This document shows, in pieces, positions 14,896 to 22,487 of a stretch of 35,110 nt of DNA. Both the position numbers and the translations under genes were made by a program. Source of the DNA: DASPXK01 sp035637315. GTDB taxonomy: Bacteria; Chloroflexota; UBA6077; JACCZL01. Numbering within the stretch: position 1 is the first letter of the stretch; every line of letters begins with the position of its first letter. The DNA lies in the NCBI GenBank assembly GCA_035637315.1, contig DASPXK010000222.1, positions 1-35,110 on the forward strand, in the 5' to 3' direction. The notes below the pieces were generated by a model. It was not told where the DNA came from. It searched no databases and worked only from the letters and a program-made list of their open reading frames with translations.

Positions 14896-15537
14896 GTGGA
14901 TGAAACTCGCCCTCAAGGGCACGCCCCAACCGAGCTGTTGTCGGCATACCTCGACCGCCAGGTCGAGCCAGACGAGGCTGTGTTGGTCGAGCGGCATCTT
15001 CCAGGCTGTGCACACTGCAGCTTCGAGCTGTCCGATCTGGACGCAGTCCGCGCGCTCGTTCATCGCTTGCCACAGGTGGCGCCGCCGCGCTCCTTCGTGC
15101 TCCGTGAGCCCGCGCCGATGCTTCGGCTTCCCCAGCTCGTGATCTGGACGCGGGCAGCCGCTGCCCTGGCGGCCCTGGTTTTCGCGGTCGTGTTCTCGCT
15201 CGATATGTCCGGCCTTGCCGCACGGCTAGCGGTGCCGATGGCTGCCTCCAGCCAGACCGCAGCGCCCGTCGCCCCCGCGATCAGGGCCGCGCCGCAGTCC
15301 ACCCCGCGGCGGATTGAGGTCCCGTCGCCGGATCAAGCGATCGGGGCCAACCACCTGGCCGATTCGACTATCGAGTCGCTCACTACCGGCCCGCTTGCAC
15401 CACTGTCTCGGGCCGCAGCCGGAGTCAGCATCTCGCCGCTCCGACTCGCCTGGATCGTGTCCGGCCTGGTGGCGTTCGTGCTGATCGGCTCCGCACTCCT
15501 GGTTGGTCGCCGAACGGCCGGCTCCTCTCGATCCTAG
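14896..15537 (+). CDS. Membrane-bound zinc-finger anti-sigma factor
   Basis: 213 residues from GTG 14896. The N-terminal cytoplasmic part has the ZAS motif H-x3-C-x2-C (His34, Cys38, Cys41 in E-R-H-L-P-G-C-A-H-C) after L-L-S-A-Y-L-D, typical of the domain that clamps ECF sigma factors. A hydrophobic helix is at about 83-102; an Ala/Pro/Ser-rich stretch follows, and a second helix is at about 184-204, close to a basic C-terminus. Two helices are more than the usual single one and would return the tail to the cytoplasm. It lies 84 bases after the sigma gene and is presumably co-transcribed and autoregulated. The signal is unknown. Confidence 0.85.
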   Translation: MDETRPQGHAPTELLSAYLDRQVEPDEAVLVERHLPGCAHCSFELSDLDAVRALVHRLPQVAPPRSFVLREPAPMLRLPQLVIWTRAAAALAALVFAVVFSLDMSGLAARLAVPMAASSQTAAPVAPAIRAAPQSTPRRIEVPSPDQAIGANHLADSTIESLTTGPLAPLSRAAAGVSISPLRLAWIVSGLVAFVLIGSALLVGRRTAGSSRS

Positions 15538-15572
15538 CCTTTTCAGTACGGCCTTCACGCCTGGGGTGAGAC

Positions 15573-15854
15573 CTACGCCGGAAGGTCGAGCGTTTGGAGC
15601 AGCCGCTGGCCCGCTCGCTCGAACGCCGACGATTGGCGCTCGTCCGCCCGAGCACGTCCGAGGACGATGCCAGCGGGTTCGAGCGGGGCGCTCTCGAGGA
15701 GCTGATGGGGCGCGATGACGACCTGTCCCAGGCGGACGCCATCTGGTCCATCGATCACCAGCCACTCTCCGGCGGAGATCTGGAGATCGCACGTATCGAC
15801 GTAGAGCAACTGGCCTCCACCGCTCCGTTCGGGCAGACGCACTCCCGCGATCAT
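15573..15854 (-). CDS. Short PSP1/RicT-like protein (N-terminal region only)
   Basis: 93 residues from ATG 15854. The sequence I-A-G-V-R-L, then L-L-Y-V-D-T-C-D-L-Q-I-S-A-G-E-W-L-V-I and G-V-R-L-G-Q-V-V-I-A-P corresponds to the start of RicT/YaaT (PSP1 family). Its place 12 bases downstream of holB matches the conserved holB-ricT order of Firmicutes and relatives. Full RicT is about 270 residues; here the frame stops after the segment G-I-V-L-G-R-A-R-A-D-E. The PSP1 core with its cysteines, which helps bind Fe-S clusters in the RicAFT complex, is missing. I found no continuation in other frames before the convergent anti-sigma gene end at 15537. It is either a reduced homologue or a truncation. 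Confidence 0.6.
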   Translation of the reverse strand: MIAGVRLPERSGGGQLLYVDTCDLQISAGEWLVIDGPDGVRLGQVVIAPHQLLESAPLEPAGIVLGRARADERQSSAFERAGQRLLQTLDLPA

Positions 15855-15866
15855 CTCTGAGCTGTC

Positions 15867-16904
15867 TCAGGCAGCGCGGTCGAGGCGCGGTAGGCTGAGG
15901 AGGCAGACGTCCAGGGCCAGGCGTGGGTTGACGTTCTGGTCGAGCATGAGCAGCGTATTGTGGGTGCCCTCGGTGGCGGCCGAGACGTCGGCTGAGGATA
16001 GCCGCCTGGCCTGGCCCTCCAGCTCGCTCCGTCGGTCCACGTTTACGATGCGCTCGGAAAGGCCGGCCTGCAGCAGGAGCAGGTCGCGCCACCAGCGCAG
16101 CCACGTCTCGAGCGTCTCGCGCACCAACTCGGGCTGAGCGCCCCAGCGCTCGGTTAGCGCGCGGGCGTATTGCAGACGGTCCAGCCGATCGGCATCCAAG
16201 AGCCCGCGGAGCTCGTCGAGCACACGACCTCGGCGCTCGACCAGCCGGTTGTCCCTGGCCGCTTGCAGTGCCCAGCCCACGCGGCCCTCGCCGAGGGCGG
16301 CCAGTAATTCTGCCTGCTCCGGGGCCAGACCGAGCGCGTCGACCAGATAGCCGGCCAGCTCCGCGCGGCTGAGCGGCCGAAGACGCAGCTGCTGGCAGCG
16401 CGAGGCGATAGTGGGCAGGGTCGCCTCAGGATCGGTCGTGGTGAGGATGAAGACAACCGACCCGGATGGCTCCTCCAACGTCTTGAGGAGCCGTGTCGCG
16501 GCGTCCGTATTCAGCAGCTCGGCCTGCTCGATGACGTACACCTTGCGCTGGACGTCGGCCGGCTTGAGGGCCGCGTCAGCCTGAATCGACTCGACGTCGG
16601 CAACGCGGATCAGCCGGTGGGGTGGCTGGACCCCAACCACCCGCACCTCAGGATGCTTGCCCGCCCCAATGAGCCGGCAGCGACGGCACTTGCCACACGG
16701 ATCAACCTTCGGCGAAGAGCCGGCCGCGAGTCGCTCGCAGTTGAGCGCTCGGGCGAACGCGAGGGCTAGCGTTCGCTTCCCGATCCGGCGCGGCCCGCTG
16801 AACAGATAGGCGTGGCTTACCCGTCCTCGAGCGATGCTGCGACGAAGGAGATCCACCGCTCGTTCGTGTCCGACGACGCCCCAGTCGCTATGAGGGGCGG
16901 ACAA
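15867..16904 (-). CDS. holB: DNA polymerase III delta' subunit
   Basis: 345 residues. AAA+ clamp-loader domain: S-H-A-Y-L-F-S-G-P-R-R-I-G-K-R-T-L-A (P-loop G37-K43); a four-cysteine zinc module (Cys56, Cys70, Cys73, Cys76) inserted after it; V-Y-V-I-E-Q-A-E-L-L-N in place of Walker B; L-L-K-T-L-E-E-P; and S-R-C-Q-Q-L, the S-R-C motif typical of delta'. The P-loop is a degenerate G-P-x-x-I-G-K-R, usual for delta', which loads the sliding clamp but does not drive ATP turnover. The start is TTG 16904; the expected W-G-V-V-G-H follows after seven residues, so no longer form is needed. It is followed 12 bases later by the RicT-like gene, as in other phyla. Confidence 0.92.
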   Translation of the reverse strand: MSAPHSDWGVVGHERAVDLLRRSIARGRVSHAYLFSGPRRIGKRTLALAFARALNCERLAAGSSPKVDPCGKCRRCRLIGAGKHPEVRVVGVQPPHRLIRVADVESIQADAALKPADVQRKVYVIEQAELLNTDAATRLLKTLEEPSGSVVFILTTTDPEATLPTIASRCQQLRLRPLSRAELAGYLVDALGLAPEQAELLAALGEGRVGWALQAARDNRLVERRGRVLDELRGLLDADRLDRLQYARALTERWGAQPELVRETLETWLRWWRDLLLLQAGLSERIVNVDRRSELEGQARRLSSADVSAATEGTHNTLLMLDQNVNPRLALDVCLLSLPRLDRAA

Positions 16905-16916
16905 TGACGATCCGTG

Positions 16917-16954
16917 CCGCGACGTGAGGGAGCGGCCGCTCGCTCACGCTCGCG
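16917..16954. repeat. Palindrome with a core shared with 26511-26533
   Basis: gtgagggagcgg (16924-16935) meets ccgctcgctcac (16936-16947) without spacer, one mismatched pair, and complementary flanks on both sides. The 14 bases gtgagggagcggcc (16924-16937) recur exactly at 26520-26533, so this is one copy of a dispersed hairpin family. It lies in the 53-base gap between the cytidylate kinase-like gene and holB. Confidence 0.6.
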
Positions 16955-16957
16955 CTT

Positions 16958-17794
16958 CTACATTCCGGTTAGCGGCGGCGGTTGGATGCGGAGCTCGTTG
17001 TTCACGGCGCGCACGCCTTCTACCACCCGCACGGCGTCCTCGGCGTACTCTCGGTCCTCGTCGGTGATGACCTCGCCAGAGATGGTTATGACGCCGCGCT
17101 CGGCGGTTGCCTTGAGCCCATGGATCCAGATGCCGGCATTGGAGATCAGGACTGCCTCGACGCGACTCGCCAGAGCCAGGTCCTCGATCATCTGCAGCGA
17201 ATTCGCGGTCGGGGTGACGTCGGCTCGTTCGAGCGCGAACGTAACGAAGTGGACGGCCTGCTCGATCTCCAGGTTAGCGGTGTTGAGCGCCAGATCATAA
17301 TTGTGGACCGCGAGCCAATCGGCGTTGTGCATATAGCGGATATAGCCGTGTCGCTCATGATCGCTTCGGCGGATCAACTCGGCCGCCGTCTCGCTGTCAG
17401 GCGAGCCCGGCTGCTCCGGCGCGCCGGCTTGCATGGTCCGTTCGACCCGAACCGACATCGGCGCGACGGTCAGCAGGCGCAGGGCATGGCTGACCCCGCG
17501 CAACAGAAAGTTGGCCCCGAGCCCGACGATGACGGCGTCGTTCTCGCGAGCAAATCCATAGACGCCGCAGCGGACGACGATCGCATGGCGGCGGCGTTCT
17601 TCGTTGAGTCGCTCCCAGAATGAGGGCCGGGTCTCGGCGATCTCGGGCGCGTTGGCCTCGATCTCGCCAAACTCGCGCACGTAATTGACCAAGACGTGGC
17701 GGTCGAGGTAGCGGAAGGTGTTCCGCTCAGCCAGAGTGCGGCCGATCTCGTCGCCCTGGCTTCCGAGCTGGCGGCCGATGGTCACCACTGGCAT
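16958..17794 (-). CDS. Cytidylate kinase-like protein fused to a BON domain
   Basis: 278 residues. The N-terminal domain (about 1-195) opens P-V-V-T-I-G-R-Q-L-G-S-Q-G-D-E-I-G, the P-loop form of the cytidylate-kinase-like family (Cytidylate_kin2). It continues with L-D-R-H-V-L-V and A-V-I-V-G-L-G-A-N-F-L-L-R-G, usual for that family. The C-terminal part (about 200-275) has I-E-D-L-A-L-A-S-R-V-E-A-V and G-V-I-T-I-S-G-E-V-I-T-D-E-D, ending with V-E-G-V-R-A-V-N-N-E-L, which is a BON domain, normally a lipid- or ligand-binding module. The kinase substrate is unknown. A TACAAT box 6 bases before the ATG suggests a leaderless message. The gene is divergent from the DUF4015 gene. Confidence 0.75.
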   Translation of the reverse strand: MPVVTIGRQLGSQGDEIGRTLAERNTFRYLDRHVLVNYVREFGEIEANAPEIAETRPSFWERLNEERRRHAIVVRCGVYGFARENDAVIVGLGANFLLRGVSHALRLLTVAPMSVRVERTMQAGAPEQPGSPDSETAAELIRRSDHERHGYIRYMHNADWLAVHNYDLALNTANLEIEQAVHFVTFALERADVTPTANSLQMIEDLALASRVEAVLISNAGIWIHGLKATAERGVITISGEVITDEDREYAEDAVRVVEGVRAVNNELRIQPPPLTGM

Positions 17795-17800
17795 GCCGCC

Positions 17801-17806
17801 ATTGTA
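17801..17806 (-). promoter_or_regulatory. -10 box for a leaderless start
   Basis: TACAAT on the minus strand, with only 6 bases between it and ATG 17794. The predicted start of transcription falls on the start codon. No ribosome site is present, in keeping with a leaderless message. Confidence 0.4.
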
Positions 17807-17824
17807 CTGAGCCGCGCGTTTTCG

Positions 17825-17854
17825 TTGCTAGTGGGCGAACGGGCGGTCTAGAAT
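17825..17854 (+). promoter_or_regulatory. Sigma-70-like promoter for the DUF4015-tldD-tldE unit
   Basis: TTGCTA (17825-17830), 18-bp spacer, TAGAAT (17849-17854), 27 bases before ATG 17882. It is the only good candidate in the 87-base space between the divergent genes. Confidence 0.5.
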
Positions 17855-17881
17855 CCCCGCGCTCTTCCGCTCGTCGAGAAG

Positions 17882-19726
17882 ATGCCGCCGTCTGGCCAGT
17901 CGGATCGTCTGGAGGTCGTCGTTAGCGTGCAAGCCCACCCCGCGAGCCCGGATGCGTCCGGCCGGGCACGGCGGACAGCGATCGGACTCTCGGCCGCGGC
18001 AGTGCTCGGGCTGATCTTGTTGTCGATCGCACCCTGGCCGTTGTTGCTCCCCAAGGTCCGCGTGAGCGGGACGGTGCGTGAGGGAACGTCCGAGCAGCCC
18101 CTCGGGGGCGTGCGGGTGATATCTGGGCCGAGCGCGACCATGACCGACGCCGATGGCAGGTTTGCGTTCGAGCGAGCCAGCCTGGCCGAGCCGCTTGTGG
18201 TTGAAGCCGATGGATATGCGCCGGGCCGGGTTATGGCCTGGCCGCCTGGCGACGTTCGAATCACCCTTGCGCCGCGGTCGTTCTCGGTATCGGTTCGGGA
18301 CGCCGAGACGGGTGAGCTGGTCGCGGGCGCCGGGGTAAGCGCCGACCCGGCGCGGGTTCAACCGCTGGAGCCGGGCCGCTTCCAGGCGGGTCCGGCCAGA
18401 CGGGACGGCGTCATTCGGGTCAGGGCGGCCGGCTACCGTGAGCTGGCCGTGCCGTACCGCGGCGAGGCGGACGTAGAGGTCAAGCTCGCGCCGCGGTTGA
18501 TCGGCAGCGTGATTGACTCGACGACCGGCAAGACGATTCCGAGTGCATTCTTGAGCTTCGAGGGCGGTTCGGTCGAGGCGGCCCGGGATGGCTTGTTCGA
18601 GCTGAACGCCCGGCCGTCGGGAGTGGTACGCGTGTTGGCGCCTGGCTACCGTCGTGCTGACGTGGACCTGAGCGCGGGTCGTTCACTCGCCATTCGCCTC
18701 GAGCCACTCGTCGTCAAGGCGCTCTACCTGACTTACTATGGGATCGGGGATCGGGGGTTGCGCTCAAACGCGCTCGAGCTGGCCGATAAGACTGAGGTCA
18801 ACGCACTCGTCATCGACATCAAGGGGGACCGCGGATTCCTCGCCTATCGCAGCTCGGTCCCACTGGCCGACAGGATCGGAGCGAACAGTGATCCCACGAT
18901 CCCAAACGTTCAAGAGCTGCTGGCCTCGCTCAAGCAGCGGGGCCTCTACACCATCGCTCGGATCGTCGTCTTCAAGGACGACAAGCTGGCCCGCAACGGT
19001 GCCCGGGCCGGGCTGGATGCGGCGATCAAGGACGCCAGGACCGGCGAGCTGTGGATCGATGGCGAGGGGCTGGCTTGGACGGACCCGACCCGACAGGAAG
19101 TCTGGGACTACAACATTGCCCTGGCACGCGAGGCGGCCGAAAACGGGTTCGACGAGGTCCAGTTCGACTACGTTCGATTCCCTACCGACCCGAGCCGCGG
19201 CGCGACTGTCGGCTCGGCGGTGTACTCGAAGTTCCTGAGCGATGCGAGCCGGGTGGAGGCGATCACGACGTTTCTCCGCCGGGCCCGGGCGGAGGTTCGG
19301 GCGGCCGGTGGGCTGCTTGGGGTTGATACGTTTGGGGTCGTGACATGGAACGACGACGACTCGGGGATCGGACAGCAGCTCGAGACGCTTGCCGAGGTCA
19401 CCGATTACCTCTGCCCGATGGTCTATCCGTCGACCTATCGAGCTGGCCTGCCGGGGCTGATCGGTTACCCCCAGGTCGTCTCGAGGCCCTATGACGTGGT
19501 CTTCGAGAGCCTGCGGCGGGCCCGCGAACGGACCGAGGGCCACGGCGCCGTACTCCGGCCATGGCTCCAGTATTTCGATGACTACCCCTGGGAGACACGC
19601 AGGCCCTACAACGCGGCGGAGATCGTGGCCCAGAAACGGGGCGCCGCCGATGCCGGCGTCGTTGGCTGGATGATGTGGGACCCAGCCAACCGGTACAGCC
19701 GAGGCGGGCTTGGGCCGAAGAGTTGA
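17882..19726 (+). CDS. Putative glycoside hydrolase (DUF4015) with carboxypeptidase-regulatory-like repeats
   Basis: 614 residues. A hydrophobic helix (about 33-56) anchors the protein. Three beta-sandwich repeats like CarboxypepD_reg follow: about 59-130 (V-S-G-T-V-R-E ... G-G-V-R-V-I), 133-202 and 205-274 (I-G-S-V-I-D-S-T-T-G-K), each ending with an A/V-x-G-Y motif and a strand. From 279 to the end is a TIM-barrel-like domain of the DUF4015 family: A-L-Y-L-T-Y-Y-G, then N-A-L-V-I-D-I-K-G-D-R-G, D-E-V-Q-F-D-Y-V-R-F-P and D-Y-L-C-P-M-V-Y-P-S-T-Y. The acids in D-I-K-G-D and Q-F-D-Y are candidates for catalysis. Substrate unknown; acting on cell-surface polysaccharide is plausible. The stop overlaps the TTG start of tldD by 4 bases (TTGA). 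Confidence 0.85.
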   Translation: MPPSGQSDRLEVVVSVQAHPASPDASGRARRTAIGLSAAAVLGLILLSIAPWPLLLPKVRVSGTVREGTSEQPLGGVRVISGPSATMTDADGRFAFERASLAEPLVVEADGYAPGRVMAWPPGDVRITLAPRSFSVSVRDAETGELVAGAGVSADPARVQPLEPGRFQAGPARRDGVIRVRAAGYRELAVPYRGEADVEVKLAPRLIGSVIDSTTGKTIPSAFLSFEGGSVEAARDGLFELNARPSGVVRVLAPGYRRADVDLSAGRSLAIRLEPLVVKALYLTYYGIGDRGLRSNALELADKTEVNALVIDIKGDRGFLAYRSSVPLADRIGANSDPTIPNVQELLASLKQRGLYTIARIVVFKDDKLARNGARAGLDAAIKDARTGELWIDGEGLAWTDPTRQEVWDYNIALAREAAENGFDEVQFDYVRFPTDPSRGATVGSAVYSKFLSDASRVEAITTFLRRARAEVRAAGGLLGVDTFGVVTWNDDDSGIGQQLETLAEVTDYLCPMVYPSTYRAGLPGLIGYPQVVSRPYDVVFESLRRARERTEGHGAVLRPWLQYFDDYPWETRRPYNAAEIVAQKRGAADAGVVGWMMWDPANRYSRGGLGPKS

Positions 19727-21129
19727 CCGACATCGACCCAAAAGTCCTTGAGGGAGTGTTCGCTGAGGCGCTGGCGCGAGGGGGTGATTTCTCTGACCTG
19801 TTCGCCGAGGACCAGCGGACCGCGACAGTCGTTCTCGAGGATGACCGCGTAGAACGGGTCCAGTTCGGCCACGATCGCGGGGCTGGCGTGCGCGTGGTGG
19901 CTGGCGACGTGACCGGCTACGCGTACGTAGATGGCTGGGACGAGGCGAGCTTGTTGCGTGCGGCGCGCGTGGCGGGCAGAGTCGCGCGCGACAGGGGGGC
20001 GCCTGGCAAACGGGTGGCGCTTGGAACGATCGCCGCTCTGACCGCCAGCGGGATCGCACGCCCGTTCGAATCAGCGTCTGAGTCGGAGCGAGTCGAGTTG
20101 ACTCTTCGGGCCAACCGCGCGGCGCGGGCGGCCGGGGGTGAAGTCCGACAGGTCACGCTGCGGTTCGCGGACGCCGTTCAGCGAGTCCTGGTCGCAGGCT
20201 CAGACGGAACATTTGCCGAGGACGAGCGCCGTACGGTCCAGCTCGTGGTCGGCGTCACCGCGGAGCGAGGCGGGCAGCGTCAGGTTGGGCGTCGGGCGCG
20301 GGGCGGGCAAGCCGGGCTCGAGCTGTTCGAGCGGTATGTCCCGGAAGAGGTTGGGCGCGAGGCGGCCCAGGCCGCCATTCACATGCTCGACGCGGTGCCG
20401 GCCCCGGCCGGGCCGATGCCGGTGGTCGTCGGCAATGGCTGGGGCGGCGTTCTGTTCCACGAAGCGGTCGGGCATGGCTTGGAGGCCGATCACGTCCAGA
20501 AGAACAGCTCGGTTTACGCCGGCAAGCTGGGCCAACAGGTCGCCTCTTCCCTGGTGACTCTGGTGGATGACGCTACAGTCCCGAATCACCGCGGCTCGTT
20601 TAGGATCGACGACGAGGGGGTGCCAGCCCAGCGAACCCCGCTCGTCGAGCGAGGCACCCTGAGCGGATATCTGACCGACCGCAAGCAGGCCAGATTGCTC
20701 GGATTGCCGGCCTCCGGCAACGGCCGACGGCAGTCCTTTCAGTTTCTCCCGATCCCACGGATGACGAATCTCTATATCGAGGCTGGCAGCATCGATCCGG
20801 CTGAGCTGATACAGGACACGCGGCGCGGGATCTATGTGGCGAGCCTTGGGGGTGGCCAGGTGGATCCGGCCAGTGGCCAGTTCGTCTTTAGCGTCACAGA
20901 GGGTTACCTGATCGAGGGCGGGACGTTGGCCAGCCCGATCCGTAGCGCGACGCTGGCCGGAGACTCGTTCAGTGTCCTTCGCCGAATCGACGCGATCGGT
21001 AGCGACTTTGCGCTCGACCCTGGCCTGGGTACTTGTGGCAAGCTCGGCCAGTGGGTGCCAGTTGGAGTCGGGCAGCCGACGCTGCGCGTGGCCGAGTTGC
21101 TGGTGGGAGGTACGGACCCTGGTCCCTGA
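19723..21129 (+). CDS. tldD: TldD metalloprotease subunit
   Basis: 468 residues from TTG 19723, which overlaps the previous stop as TTGA; an in-frame start at 19675 would lie deep in the upstream gene. The zinc motif H-E-A-V-G-H-G-L-E-A-D is complete (His246, Glu247, His251), as expected of the catalytic subunit of the TldD/TldE heterodimer. That enzyme degrades unfolded peptides; in Escherichia coli it trims microcin B17 leader and CcdA. Other family features: G-Y-A-Y-V-D-G-W in the N-terminal domain, F-R-I-D-D-E-G-V-P-A-Q-R-T and G-T-L-S-G-Y-L-T-D-R, then V-D-P-A-S-G-Q-F-V-F and T-C-G-K-L-G-Q near the end. The partner gene follows. No peptide precursor gene was found nearby. Confidence 0.93.
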   Translation: MTDIDPKVLEGVFAEALARGGDFSDLFAEDQRTATVVLEDDRVERVQFGHDRGAGVRVVAGDVTGYAYVDGWDEASLLRAARVAGRVARDRGAPGKRVALGTIAALTASGIARPFESASESERVELTLRANRAARAAGGEVRQVTLRFADAVQRVLVAGSDGTFAEDERRTVQLVVGVTAERGGQRQVGRRARGGQAGLELFERYVPEEVGREAAQAAIHMLDAVPAPAGPMPVVVGNGWGGVLFHEAVGHGLEADHVQKNSSVYAGKLGQQVASSLVTLVDDATVPNHRGSFRIDDEGVPAQRTPLVERGTLSGYLTDRKQARLLGLPASGNGRRQSFQFLPIPRMTNLYIEAGSIDPAELIQDTRRGIYVASLGGGQVDPASGQFVFSVTEGYLIEGGTLASPIRSATLAGDSFSVLRRIDAIGSDFALDPGLGTCGKLGQWVPVGVGQPTLRVAELLVGGTDPGP

Positions 21130-21154
21130 CCCCCGAGGCCTGTGTGAGGAACTC

Positions 21155-22474
21155 GTGAGGCACGCCCTGCGCGCGACGGCCGACGAGGCCGAGGCCTTCT
21201 ACAGCGATCAGACCACTTCGGCCGTCGAGATCGTGAACGGACAGTTAGAGTCGGTGGTGTCGGCCGCTGGGCGCGGCGTGGGCCTGCGCGCGCTGGTTGG
21301 CCAGCGAGTGGGCTACGCGTACTCCTCCGACGTAAGTCCCGAAGGTCGCGTGGAGCTGGTCGAGCATGCGGTCCGCCTGGCGCGTGAGGCGACACCCGAC
21401 TCGCACGCCGGACTCCCTCAAGCGCAGCCGTTGGATGAAAAGGAGCTGGGCATCTTCGACTCGGCCCTGTCGGCCTATCCGCTGGAGTGGAAGGTCGACT
21501 TGCTGCGTCGGCTGGAGACGGCAGCCCGTCAGGCCGATACGCGCGTCCACAGTACCGATCTGGCACGCTATTCCGACAGTATCAGGACCAACGCGGTCGT
21601 CAACTCGCGCGGGATCTCGACTAGCTACCAGGCCACTAGTTGCTACGCCACCCTGGTGGTCATTGCACGCCATGATGGCGAAGCCCAGCGCGGCCATGCC
21701 GTAACCGCCGGCCGCGGCCCGACCGAGTTAGAGGCGGAAGAAACCGGCCGTCGAGCTGCCAGGCGAGCCACCGCCGCTCTCGGGGGAACCATCATGCCGA
21801 CCCAGCGAGCCAGCGTTGTGATGGAGCCAGAGGTAGCCGCCGAGCTGCTGCGCGGCCTGACCCAGGCGCTCTCGGCCGAGGCCGTGTTGAAGGGGCGGTC
21901 GTTCCTCGTGGGCCGTGAAGGCCAACGCGTCAGCTCGCCGCTGATCACGCTCGTCGACGACGGCAGCTTGCCGCGCGCCTACGCCACGGCACCGGTGGAC
22001 GGGGAGGGTGTCCCTACCCAGCGGACCGAGCTGCTCCAGACGGGCGTCTTGGGCGGATTCCTCCACAGCGCGTACACGGCGCGGCGGGCCGGCGCCAGCC
22101 CGACCGGCAACGGCCTTCGCCCAACTCACCGGGTCTTGCCAGAGGTAGGGCCAAGTAACCTGCTGCTGGAGCCCGGTCCGCTGTCCGCGGATGGGTTGAT
22201 CGCGGGCGTTGAGAGCGGTTTGCTCGTGGTCACGACTCGCAATGTAGGTGGCATCAACCCGGTCAGCGGCGATTATTCGGTCGGCGCCTCGGGGCGCTGG
22301 ATCGAGCGCGGCGAGGTTGCGGGGCCAGTCTCTGGTGTGACCATTGCCGCCCCGATGCTCGAGATGCTGGCGAATCTGTCAGCGATCGCCTCGGATGTCC
22401 GCTGGATTCCCGGGCTGGGCGCCGTCGCGGCTCCGAGCGTCCGGATCGACGACGTGACGATTGGGGGACGATGA
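21155..22474 (+). CDS. tldE: TldE/PmbA partner subunit
   Basis: 439 residues from GTG 21155. The protein-like sequence upstream (L-C-E-E-L) suggests that translation may begin earlier, perhaps at CTG 21119 inside tldD, but no standard start is in frame there. N-terminal features match PmbA: D-E-A-E-A-F-Y, then V-E-I-V-N-G-Q-L-E-S-V and G-L-R-A-L-V-G-Q-R-V-G-Y-A-Y. The HExxxH motif is absent, which identifies the non-catalytic half of the heterodimer. The C-terminal half has S-P-L-I-T-L-V-D-D-G, then D-G-E-G-V-P-T-Q-R-T and I-N-P-V-S-G-D-Y-S-V-G-A-S-G, as in the family. It follows tldD by 25 bases and ends 13 bases from the convergent permease stop. Confidence 0.92.
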   Translation: MRHALRATADEAEAFYSDQTTSAVEIVNGQLESVVSAAGRGVGLRALVGQRVGYAYSSDVSPEGRVELVEHAVRLAREATPDSHAGLPQAQPLDEKELGIFDSALSAYPLEWKVDLLRRLETAARQADTRVHSTDLARYSDSIRTNAVVNSRGISTSYQATSCYATLVVIARHDGEAQRGHAVTAGRGPTELEAEETGRRAARRATAALGGTIMPTQRASVVMEPEVAAELLRGLTQALSAEAVLKGRSFLVGREGQRVSSPLITLVDDGSLPRAYATAPVDGEGVPTQRTELLQTGVLGGFLHSAYTARRAGASPTGNGLRPTHRVLPEVGPSNLLLEPGPLSADGLIAGVESGLLVVTTRNVGGINPVSGDYSVGASGRWIERGEVAGPVSGVTIAAPMLEMLANLSAIASDVRWIPGLGAVAAPSVRIDDVTIGGR

Positions 22475-22487
22475 GGAACGAGTCTGG

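Noticed and set aside
19675..19722. Longer start for tldD at 19675
   Set aside because: It would overlap the DUF4015 gene by more than 50 bases with no homology; the TTGA overlap at 19723 fits better.
19675..22474. RiPP cluster around tldD/tldE
   Set aside because: No precursor peptide, cyclodehydratase or other modification gene was seen next to tldD/tldE; the pair is common as a housekeeping protease.
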